Of a stretch of DNA of 5,150 bases, positions 1 to 5,150 are shown in pieces. Location of the stretch: assembly GCA_031404635.1 (NCBI GenBank), contig JANNHY010000268.1, forward strand, positions 1-5,150. Reading direction: 5' to 3'. The notes under the pieces are model-generated. The model saw only the letters and a list, made by a program, of their open reading frames with translations. It ran no database searches and was not told where the DNA came from. The stretch comes from JAENVT01 sp031404635 (GTDB lineage Bacteria > Actinomycetota > Acidimicrobiia > Acidimicrobiales > Ilumatobacteraceae). Within the stretch, counting starts at the first letter, position 1; each line of letters starts with the position of its first letter. The position numbers and the translations under genes are program-made.

Positions 1-424
1 GGTGAAACGTGGGCCGACATCGAAAGCACCATTTCGATGGTCCAGGAGTTGCTGCCCGACGACATCGGTGTCAGCGTCAGCTATCCACTGCCCGGCACTC
101 GATTCCACGAGATGGTCAAGTTCGATCTGGACGATCGCGAGAACTGGCAGGATTCCGGCGATTTGGCGATGATGTTCGCAGGCACCTACACCACGCAGCT
201 GTATCGGCTCTTGCATCTCGCGTTGCACGATGATCTCGACATGCGTCGCCGTCAGGCCGGGGCTCCAGCGAGCCCAGCATCCGCTGATCCCCGCGGTCGG
301 GTTCGACGAGCAATGTCGGCGGGTGGAGGAGCGCTGGGCCGAGGTTCGAGAGGTCGAAGTCACGTCGCGGCACCCCACCCCGACGCGGTTGCGGATCCCG
401 ATCATGGCCATCGCCGGCGACTGA
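1..424 (+). CDS. B12-binding radical SAM protein, C-terminal part, with an apparent frameshift
   Basis: This is the 3' end of a gene that starts before the window. The first frame (from base 1) reads GETWADIESTI, then LPDDIGVSVSYPLPGTRF, then DLAMMFAGTY and LYRLLHLALHDDLD. I recognise this as the C-terminal end of the SAM barrel and the following segment of BchE-like, cobalamin-binding radical SAM enzymes. The B12 domain and the CxxxCxxC cluster motif would lie upstream. After about base 250 this frame loses family character and GC-rich third positions, and stays open only as antisense to the next gene. The +1 frame then gives a credible family-like tail (QCRRVEERWAEV, SRHPTPTRL) ending at TGA 422-424. 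Dropping one G from the GGGG run at 259-262 joins the two halves smoothly (RRRQAG-LQRAQHPL). This may be a sequencing indel or a real frameshift. The substrate cannot be told from this fragment. Family assignment is good; the exact junction is inferred. Confidence 0.72.
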
Positions 425-2104
425 TCAAGTCGGCTCGGGGTCATCGCACTTCACCTTGCCGTCGTCGATACGCACGATCCGGTCGCACAGCGACAGCGTC
501 GACGGGCGATGGGCGACGATCACCATCGTTACCGAGCCTTTCAATGCGTCGAGGGCCGCACGAATCCGCTCCTCCGAGGCACTGTCGAGAGCGCTCGTCG
601 CCTCGTCGAGCAGCAAGATGTCGGGCTGGCCGGCCAGCGCTCGCGCCAGGCAGATGCGCTGACGCTGCCCGACCGACAGCTGCGTGCCGCCATGGCCGAC
701 CTGCGTGTCGATGCCACGTGGCCAGGCGTCGATCTCGTCGGCGATGTTGGCCTGCCGCGCCGCATCGAGGAGCCGATCGGTGTCGAGCGCTCGGAACCAG
801 CGGATGTTGTCGGCGACGGTGCCGGCGAGTACAACGGGCTCCTGCGGCACGCAGGCGATGCGCGCCGCCCACGAAGCTGGCGAGTAGGCAGTTGCATCGG
901 TACCGTTGACTCGCAGCGAACCCGTTGAGGGTTGACGCAACCTGGTCAGTAGATCGACGACGGTTGACTTGCCGGCGCCGGAGTGCCCGACAAGGCCGAC
1001 AACCTCGTGGCGGGCGACGGCGAGGTCGATCGGGCCGAGCACGAATCGGTCGTCGTGTTGCAGCGTCGCCGCATCGAGCGTCAGCGACTCGATGGGCGGT
1101 GTTTGCTGCGAGCCGAATCCGGCTGTGACGGCGGTGAGTTGTGCCTCGGTCGCCAGCAGTTGCTCGATGAAGCCCTGTTGGGCGCCGAGGGTCTGCGTTG
1201 CCTGTTGGGCAAGCTGCCCCTGCGACACTGCCCGCAGAGAGAGCAAGGCGACGCTTCCAAAAGCGGCAATGTTGCCGACCGATCGACCGCTCAGCACCCA
1301 CAGGCCGCCCGCCGCGGCGCAGGCGACAAGCGCCTGAAAGACCGACGGTGATGCTGCGGCGAGGAATCGGCTGGCGCGATACAAGTCGATCTGCTGTTGG
1401 CTCGCCACGTCGAAACTGTCGGCGACCGGTCCACCGACGTCGAACAAGGTGATCGGCCGCGCCGTGGCAACGACGTCGGCGAACCGGGCGGCAACTTCCT
1501 GGCCCTGCTCGGCCTCCTGTTCACCGATGTGGCGCGAGCGTCGCGTCCACGGTCGCATCACCGCGGCGACGATCACCGCGATCGCCGCGACAGTGGCGGC
1601 TGCGATCGGGCTGGCGGCGATCGCCGCGACGGTGAGCACGGCGATGTTGATACCCGCCGACGCCAATGACGTCGCGGTCAACGCGTAAGCCCCGGCGACT
1701 TGGGTGTTGGCCATAGCAACCTGCTGGATCGCCCCCGGGGATTGGGCGGAACTTATTCCCCACGGGGCTTCGATGAAGCTGCGCAAGACCGTCGTGCGGT
1801 GGCGGTGGACGATCGCCGCGGCGACGCCGGCGCAGGTGTGAGCCGACCACATTCCCAGGAGCAGCCTGACTACTGCGGCGGCGGCGGCGAGGATCAAGCC
1901 GCCGCGCACCGTGATGTCGATTCCGAGCACGTCGATCTGGTTACGACCCCCGGTGATAGCGACCGCAGCGGTCGAGATCGCCAGCAGACTGGCGGCATCG
2001 GCGATTCCAGCGGCGAACGACGCCAGCGAGATCGTCCACAACCGGGCCCGATCGGAGGGCGACGTGAGGGCTCGCAGTGCCTCCCGGTTGGTCACGACGG
2101 GCAC
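425..2104 (-). CDS. ABC exporter half-transporter, permease fused to ATPase
   Basis: A 559-residue type IV (exporter-fold) ABC half-transporter, expected to dimerise in the cytoplasmic membrane and use ATP to move a substrate outward. Residues about 20-310 are a hydrophobic transmembrane domain with Ala/Val-rich helices near 25-50, 66-88, 140-182 and 245-292. Residues about 340-555 are the nucleotide-binding domain: Walker A GHSGAGKST at 373-381, Q-loop Gln421 in CVPQEP, signature LSVGQRQR from 476, Walker B ILLLDE at 496-501 with catalytic Glu501, D-loop SALD, and switch His532 in VAHRPS. All catalytic residues are present, so it should be active. The signature has Val where LSGGQ has Gly, a variant known in other ABC proteins. 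The start is GTG at 2104; no in-frame start lies between it and the upstream stop at 2165-2167, and a second GTG three codons in is possible. No clear Shine-Dalgarno is seen. Its stop directly abuts the convergent radical SAM stop. It lies 114 bp downstream of copCD on the same strand. The substrate is unknown; copper export is not indicated. Confidence 0.93.
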   Translation of the reverse strand: MPVVTNREALRALTSPSDRARLWTISLASFAAGIADAASLLAISTAAVAITGGRNQIDVLGIDITVRGGLILAAAAAVVRLLLGMWSAHTCAGVAAAIVHRHRTTVLRSFIEAPWGISSAQSPGAIQQVAMANTQVAGAYALTATSLASAGINIAVLTVAAIAASPIAAATVAAIAVIVAAVMRPWTRRSRHIGEQEAEQGQEVAARFADVVATARPITLFDVGGPVADSFDVASQQQIDLYRASRFLAAASPSVFQALVACAAAGGLWVLSGRSVGNIAAFGSVALLSLRAVSQGQLAQQATQTLGAQQGFIEQLLATEAQLTAVTAGFGSQQTPPIESLTLDAATLQHDDRFVLGPIDLAVARHEVVGLVGHSGAGKSTVVDLLTRLRQPSTGSLRVNGTDATAYSPASWAARIACVPQEPVVLAGTVADNIRWFRALDTDRLLDAARQANIADEIDAWPRGIDTQVGHGGTQLSVGQRQRICLARALAGQPDILLLDEATSALDSASEERIRAALDALKGSVTMVIVAHRPSTLSLCDRIVRIDDGKVKCDDPEPT

Positions 2105-2218
2105 GCTAGCCGTGCGCCGTTCCGCCCCCGGATGCCACCGCTCTCGCCTCGCCCGCCGCTCAGCTCACGCCCTGCCCGCGCCGCGCCCAAGCGGCTTGGC
2201 GCAGCGAGCTGCAGCTGG
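2105..2218. other. Gap between copCD and the ABC exporter
   Basis: A 114-bp non-coding stretch between two minus-strand genes. It is C-rich on the plus strand and holds a GC-rich hairpin (2183-2202) and a 10-bp perfect palindrome AGCTGCAGCT (2207-2216) just after the copCD stop. I see no convincing -35/-10 pair for the ABC gene. Whether the ABC exporter is read through from the copper operon or has its own promoter is therefore open. Confidence 0.6.
2183..2202 (-). terminator. GC-rich stem-loop after copCD, possible terminator or attenuator
   Basis: The stem CCAAG/CTTGG (2187-2191 with 2195-2199) closes a CGG triloop. It extends by three more G-C pairs (2183-2185 with 2200-2202) after a single bulged C at 2186. 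It begins 17 bases past the copCD stop in the minus direction. No U-tract follows, only a GC-rich run, so it is not a textbook intrinsic terminator, although U-less hairpins are common in high-GC actinobacteria. It could partly separate copCD from the ABC gene, or simply reflect base composition. Confidence 0.35.
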
Positions 2219-3868
2219 CTAGGAGACCTTGACGTCGGCGGTGAAGGTGAACTCGTCGAAGCCGTAGCGTGCGGTCATCACGAGCCGCCAGGTGGCGGCG
2301 TACGGGAACGTTGCGGCGTTGTTGATGAAATGGCCGGCGCCGGCCTTGGTCACGTCGATGACGATCGGGTTGACGTCGCGGGACGGGTCCTCGATGGTCA
2401 CGGTGACGGCGTCGGGCTGATCGAGGCTGCTGTTCGGGCTCGACACGAAGAGGTGCATTTCGTTGGCGCCGACGCGGCCGGGCGAGACGGTGATCGTGGC
2501 CAGGTAGCCATTGCTGGTCAGGGTGGAAGAAAACGGCGCCGAGGCTGTTGCCTGCGATGGGTTGGCGGCCATCAGAAGCGACGTGACAACCACCACGGCA
2601 ACGGCCAGCAGCGATTCGATGCCGATCGCGCGGCGTAGTCGGGCCCGATCGAAGCCGGTGCCTGCGGCTCCTGCCGAGGCGGTTGACAGCGACAACCGAC
2701 CGTGTGTCGAGGCGCGCGCCACGGCCGCGACGGCGAGCACCGCGGCGACGACGATCAGCTTCCACATCAGCAACTTGCCGTATGACGTGCCGGTCAACGC
2801 ATCAAACGAACCGACCTGGCGCAGGCCCTGGATGGTGCCGCTGACAACGACGGTGGCGACCGCGAGCACGGCGATCGACGAGAACCGCTCGACACCGTCG
2901 CGCTCGACCCCGCTGAAACTGATCAACAGCATCGCCAAGCCACCGAGCCACACAGCCATCGCTGTGACGTGCAACATCGTCGCGAATACACCGAGGTAGT
3001 GCCACCGGCCGGCAGCACCGTGGCCGCCATACGCCGAGGCTGTGCCGACAGCGACGAGACCGACGATCAGGATCAACTGCCACCATGTGGCGCGACTGCG
3101 CGAGCGCGTGGCGAACAGGACCGCGGCGGTGACGGCGATGACGGTTGCACGCACCAACCAGGCGACACCGATGTCGGTGTCGAGCACGGCCCGCCACGCC
3201 GATCCATCGGTGATCACCCCGAGCGACCGTCCGGCGGTGTAGCCCACCTCCAGAGGCAGGGCCAGCAAGCCCGAGATCGCGCCGACTACCGCCGCAGTAC
3301 CAATAACCAGGCGTTGACTCCGTCCGAAGGGCACGATCCCCAATCCGCAGAACAGCAATCCTCCGAATACGATCGCGATTGCGGCGGTAACCAAGGAGCG
3401 GCTGACGGACAGTCCGATGCCCGCGGTGCTGCCGGTCTGGCTGCTGCCGATGACTTCATCGAGCAGCCCGGCCGCCAAGTTCGAATCCGGCCCGACCTGA
3501 AAGGTGAAGGCGGCGTGCACCGGGTGCGAATCGCTCGACACCACCCTCCAGTCGACGACGTACGACCCGTTGGCCAGATCGGGCAGGTCGATTTCGACGG
3601 CCTCGCCGCGCCCATCGGGATGGCGGGCAGCGCCGATGTCGATCGAGGTTCCAGATCCGTCGAACAGACGGATCGCGCCGAGGGACATCTCGACCGGTTC
3701 GGTGAACGTCAACGTCACTTGTGTCGGAGCTTCGTCGAGCACGGCGCCGGGTTGGGGGTCGCTGGAGAGCAGTTCGGCATGCGCCGACGCCCGGCCGACC
3801 CCGACCAAGGTCGCCAGCGCCAGGCCTGCGGCGCAGGCGCATGCAGCGCGCCGTAAACGGCTACTCAT
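2219..3868 (-). CDS. ycnJ: CopC-CopD fusion copper transport protein (YcnJ-like)
   Basis: A 549-residue exported and membrane-embedded copper protein. Residues 1-29 are a signal peptide (Arg at 4, 6 and 7, then an Ala/Leu core, ending ASA). Cleavage there leaves His30 as the mature N-terminus, opening the CopC domain (30 to about 126: HAELLSSDPQPGAVL, then SSDSHPVHAAFTF). In CopC the N-terminal His and a D-x-H pair bind Cu(II); Asp113 and His115 match that pair, and His118 is an extra nearby His. Residues about 150-436 are the CopD membrane domain with roughly eight helices; His283, His290 and His300 lie near or within the helix reading LHVTAMAVWLGGL. Residues about 452-549 form a C-terminal extracytoplasmic beta domain of the kind found in actinobacterial and Bacillus YcnJ proteins. 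B. subtilis YcnJ is implicated in copper uptake, and that role is likely here. The ATG start lies 8 bp inside the upstream gene, implying translational coupling; the stop is TAG. The family call is firm; transport direction is inferred. Confidence 0.93.
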   Translation of the reverse strand: MSSRLRRAACACAAGLALATLVGVGRASAHAELLSSDPQPGAVLDEAPTQVTLTFTEPVEMSLGAIRLFDGSGTSIDIGAARHPDGRGEAVEIDLPDLANGSYVVDWRVVSSDSHPVHAAFTFQVGPDSNLAAGLLDEVIGSSQTGSTAGIGLSVSRSLVTAAIAIVFGGLLFCGLGIVPFGRSQRLVIGTAAVVGAISGLLALPLEVGYTAGRSLGVITDGSAWRAVLDTDIGVAWLVRATVIAVTAAVLFATRSRSRATWWQLILIVGLVAVGTASAYGGHGAAGRWHYLGVFATMLHVTAMAVWLGGLAMLLISFSGVERDGVERFSSIAVLAVATVVVSGTIQGLRQVGSFDALTGTSYGKLLMWKLIVVAAVLAVAAVARASTHGRLSLSTASAGAAGTGFDRARLRRAIGIESLLAVAVVVVTSLLMAANPSQATASAPFSSTLTSNGYLATITVSPGRVGANEMHLFVSSPNSSLDQPDAVTVTIEDPSRDVNPIVIDVTKAGAGHFINNAATFPYAATWRLVMTARYGFDEFTFTADVKVS

Positions 3869-4283
3869 GACTCTGCAGTGGCGAGTTCGGCCGCCGGGGT
3901 GTGCCGTCGCTGAGCTTGACCCAGTTCGGTTGAGCGGTGGCGGTTGCGGTTGGGGGCGTTGGCGTGCGGGCGAAGCGATCGAGGTTGATGTAATGCGCGG
4001 GTGAGTTGACGTTCTCGAACACGCCGCCGGCTTCGAGACGCAGGTACGGCTCGCCCTCGTATCCCAGGATCTGCACTTCGTCGGCGGTTGTGCGCACCAA
4101 TTCCATCTGGTCGCCCAGTTCTACGGGGCGCACCTCGATGCCCGTGGAGTCGCCTTCAAACCCGGTCATCTCGATTCGGTAGTCGCTGGCTGCCCCGCCG
4201 TTGCCGCCATGGGCGAGCACCGGCTGTGCTGGGGTCAGTACCGTGGCGGCCAGCACCGCCGCGCCGAGAATTCTCTGCTTCAC
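3861..4283 (-). CDS. Small exported protein of a copper-operon-associated family, C-terminally short
   Basis: About 140 residues from a GTG at 4281-4283. That start gives a classic signal peptide: MKQR, an Ala/Val/Leu core, then QPVLA. Cleavage would leave His25 (HGGNGG) as the first mature residue. A TTG at 4340 would add 19 residues, but that extension puts non-signal-like sequence before the Lys-Arg and collides with the divergent gene's start, so I prefer GTG. The mature part (SDYRIEMTGFEG, GIEVRPVELGDQMEL, ILGYEGEPYLRL, FENVNSPAHYINLDRF, a Thr/Pro linker, NWVKLSDG) is, from memory, a conserved uncharacterised domain found beside CopC/CopD genes in actinobacteria. Those relatives usually continue after the SDG motif into a WHDHR-like segment and a further domain. 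Here the protein stops 13 residues after SDG at TAG 3861-3863, inside the copCD start. No transmembrane helix follows the signal peptide. A role as an extracytoplasmic copper partner is inferred from location and the N-terminal His; no biochemical function is known to me. Confidence 0.8.
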   Translation of the reverse strand: MKQRILGAAVLAATVLTPAQPVLAHGGNGGAASDYRIEMTGFEGDSTGIEVRPVELGDQMELVRTTADEVQILGYEGEPYLRLEAGGVFENVNSPAHYINLDRFARTPTPPTATATAQPNWVKLSDGTPRRPNSPLQSHE

Positions 4284-4290
4284 CAGCGAA

Positions 4291-4296
4291 AAGGTA
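4291..4296 (-). promoter_or_regulatory. Possible -10 element for a leaderless transcript
   Basis: On the minus strand this reads TACCTT, which fits the actinobacterial TANNNT pattern. It ends exactly 7 bases before the GTG at 4283, the spacing expected if transcription starts at or next to the start codon. This would explain the missing Shine-Dalgarno. There is no good -35 at 16-18 bp; TTGAAC (4320-4325) is 22-23 bp away, too far. Tentative. Confidence 0.3.
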
Positions 4297-4305
4297 TCGG
4301 TTGCC

Positions 4306-4317
4306 GGGAACTTTCCC
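4306..4317. promoter_or_regulatory. Short inverted repeat GGGAA-CT-TTCCC, candidate operator
   Basis: Two perfect 5-bp arms separated by 2 bp lie centrally between the divergent starts, a usual place for a shared operator. It does not match the CsoR or CopY sites I know. An inverted repeat this short can occur by chance, so location is the main support. Confidence 0.3.
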
Positions 4318-4339
4318 CGTTCAACGAACGACAACGACA

Positions 4340-5053
4340 ATGATGAAAACCACCTTGCTCAAGCACGCCCTCGTGTCCGCCGTCGCATCGGCGACTGTCG
4401 TTCTGATTGCCGGGGGAATCGCGTCCGCCCATGTCGACGCCGACCCGGTTGCGATGGAGGCCGGCACGACGGGAACTGTCGCGTTCATCGTCGAACACGG
4501 CTGTGACGGTTCGCCGATGACGAGCATCGAGTTCGAGATCCCCGATGGGGTGAGCGGTGTCGCACCGGTCGACAAGGACGGCTGGACCGCCACATTGACC
4601 GGCAGCAGCGTCGAATTCAAAGGTGGCCCGATGGCCGCCGATGGCGAGGATCATTGCGATCTCACCCTCACCGCGCCGGCGCAGGCTGGAGAGATCCACT
4701 TCCCGGCCATCCAAACCTGTGAGGTGGGCGAACTGGCCTGGATCGAGATCCCCGAAGAGGGCGGCGCAGAGCCGGAGCGTCCGGCGCCGACGCTAAAGAT
4801 CACCGAGGGCCCTCCCACATCCGCCGACCTGACGCCAGATCCGGAAGAGGAAGAGGCGACACACGAGACCTCGGTCACCGACGGTACGGTTGTGACGCTC
4901 TCGACCACGGTTGCTGCGGCGTCAGACGACGATTCGAGCAACACGGGTGCGATCCTCGCCATAGGAATTGGTGCGGTAATTGTGCTGGCCGGTGGCGGCG
5001 TGCTGCTGGCCCGCCGCAAGAACGCCGCGGCAAAGCCCGGATCACCGAGCTAG
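4340..5053 (+). CDS. ycnI: YcnI/DUF1775 copper-binding protein, membrane-anchored
   Basis: A 237-residue exported protein from ATG 4340 (ATG 4343 would give 236). Residues 1-30 are a signal peptide (MMKTTLLKHA, hydrophobic core, ending ASA), so the mature protein would begin at His31. The DUF1775 domain covers about 31-155, with actinobacterial hallmarks EHGCDGSPM (52-60), DGWTATL (80-86), the stretch around Cys127 (QTCEVGELAWIEIPEEGG) and PAPTLKITEG. In B. subtilis YcnI, Cu(II) is held by the N-terminal His with a conserved Trp close by; His31 and Trp134 are the likely counterparts. Cys55, Cys106 and Cys127 are an odd number, so at most one disulfide plus a free Cys. An acidic linker (PDPEEEEATHE) and a Ser/Thr/Asp-rich stretch lead to a single helix at about 203-225 followed by ARRK, a C-terminal anchor with its tail in the cytoplasm. 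The frame stays open back to 4088, but that part is antisense to the neighbour and lacks a signal sequence. It probably passes copper to, or buffers it for, the divergently encoded CopC-CopD protein. Confidence 0.92.
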   Translation: MMKTTLLKHALVSAVASATVVLIAGGIASAHVDADPVAMEAGTTGTVAFIVEHGCDGSPMTSIEFEIPDGVSGVAPVDKDGWTATLTGSSVEFKGGPMAADGEDHCDLTLTAPAQAGEIHFPAIQTCEVGELAWIEIPEEGGAEPERPAPTLKITEGPPTSADLTPDPEEEEATHETSVTDGTVVTLSTTVAAASDDDSSNTGAILAIGIGAVIVLAGGGVLLARRKNAAAKPGSPS

Positions 5054-5111
5054 CCGCAATGCGGTTCAGTTAGCGATAGCCCTCCCCGGCCGCCACCCGC
5101 CGCAACCCGGC
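5054..5111. other. 3' flank of ycnI
   Basis: No gene is seen. Directly after the TAG stop is a small stem, CCGC-AAT-GCGG (5054-5064), extendable by a G-T and an A-T pair. It is too weak to call a terminator on its own. The rest is a C-rich stretch. Confidence 0.4.
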
Positions 5112-5150
5112 GATGAGAGATGTGCGTCCTCCGACGGCTCATCTCTCATC
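5112..5150. terminator. Long stem-loop after ycnI, likely terminator
   Basis: GATGAGAGATG (5112-5122) and CATCTCTCATC (5140-5150) are perfect 11-bp inverted arms. Inside them is a second 4-bp stem, CGTC/GACG (5125-5128 with 5133-5136), around a CTCC tetraloop, with a small internal loop between the two stems. The position, 58 bp after the ycnI stop, suits a factor-independent terminator, possibly acting in both directions if a convergent gene follows. The right arm ends at the last base of the window, so further pairing and any T-tract cannot be seen. It could also be a dispersed repeat or an element end. Confidence 0.6.

Larger units (their letters stand above)
4284..4339. promoter_or_regulatory. 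Compact divergent promoter region of the copper locus
   Basis: Only 56 bp separate the preferred GTG start of the minus-strand small protein from the ATG of ycnI on the plus strand, so expression control of both units probably sits here or just inside the flanking genes. It holds a short inverted repeat (4306-4317) and a -10-like hexamer on the minus strand (4291-4296). Neither gene has a recognisable Shine-Dalgarno sequence: the 20 bases before the ycnI ATG are made of CAACGA-type repeats. No copper-sensor gene (CsoR, CueR or YcnK type) lies in the window, so the regulator is unknown. Confidence 0.5.

Noticed and set aside
250..909. Continuation of the first plus-strand frame for a further 220 residues
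   Set aside because: The sequence is Arg/Ala-rich low-information protein antisense to the well-supported ABC ATPase domain. It is an open frame caused by high GC.
2207..2216. Perfect palindrome AGCTGCAGCT after the copCD stop
   Set aside because: A single 10-bp palindrome without a partner site, loop or promoter context is not enough to call an operator.
1700..2638. Plus-strand open frame of 312 codons
   Set aside because: It spans the start of the ABC gene, the intergenic gap and the end of copCD on the opposite strand. The composition is Gly/Arg/Asp-rich with no recognisable domain.
2969..3856. Plus-strand open frame of 295 codons opposite copCD
   Set aside because: It mirrors the CopC-CopD codons, shows no motif, and is explained by codon bias of the opposite strand.
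4088..4339. N-terminal extension of the YcnI protein by 84 residues
   Set aside because: It is antisense to the small copper-associated gene, lacks domain features, and would bury the clear signal peptide that starts at 4340.
4284..4340. TTG start giving 19 extra residues on the small exported protein
   Set aside because: The extension weakens the signal peptide and would place the start on the first base of the divergent ycnI ATG. The GTG at 4283 gives a normal signal peptide.
5054..5064. CCGCA-A-TGCGG palindrome directly after the ycnI stop as a terminator
   Set aside because: As a hairpin it has only four strong pairs around a three-base loop and no T-tract; the hairpin at 5112-5150 is a far better candidate.

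Overview
The window looks like part of the chromosome of a high-GC actinobacterium. The coding bias favours G/C at third positions, GTG and TTG starts are plausible, Shine-Dalgarno sequences are weak, and the copper genes have typical actinobacterial architectures (a CopC-CopD fusion with an extra C-terminal domain, and a YcnI/DUF1775 protein with a C-terminal membrane anchor). An Acidimicrobiia-like lineage is a guess. No tRNA, rRNA, CRISPR array or mobile element is visible.

Layout. (1) 1-424, plus strand: the 3' end of a B12-binding radical SAM protein gene, which changes reading frame near a GGGG run at 259-262. (2) 425-2104, minus strand: a complete ABC exporter half-transporter whose stop codon directly abuts the radical SAM stop. 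(3) 2105-2218: a 114-bp gap with a GC-rich hairpin. (4) 2219-3868, minus: a CopC-CopD fusion (YcnJ-like). (5) 3861-4283, minus: a small exported protein of a copper-gene-associated family, overlapping the copCD start by 8 bp and apparently lacking its usual C-terminus. (6) 4284-4339: a compact divergent promoter region with a short inverted repeat. (7) 4340-5053, plus: a YcnI/DUF1775 protein. (8) 5054-5150: a 3' flank ending in a perfect 11-bp inverted-repeat hairpin at the window edge.

How it fits together. Genes 4, 5 and 7 form a divergently transcribed copper-handling locus. The YcnI-like and CopC-like domains would bind Cu(II) outside the membrane, and the CopD part would move copper through it. 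The small protein in between is probably a third extracytoplasmic partner. All three are predicted to be cleaved so that the mature protein starts with histidine, the residue that forms the copper-binding 'histidine brace' in CopC and YcnI. For the small protein this is, as far as I know, not a described property, and it is the most interesting idea in the window. The ABC exporter lies downstream on the same strand, but its substrate and any link to copper are unknown. The radical SAM gene is an unrelated convergent neighbour.
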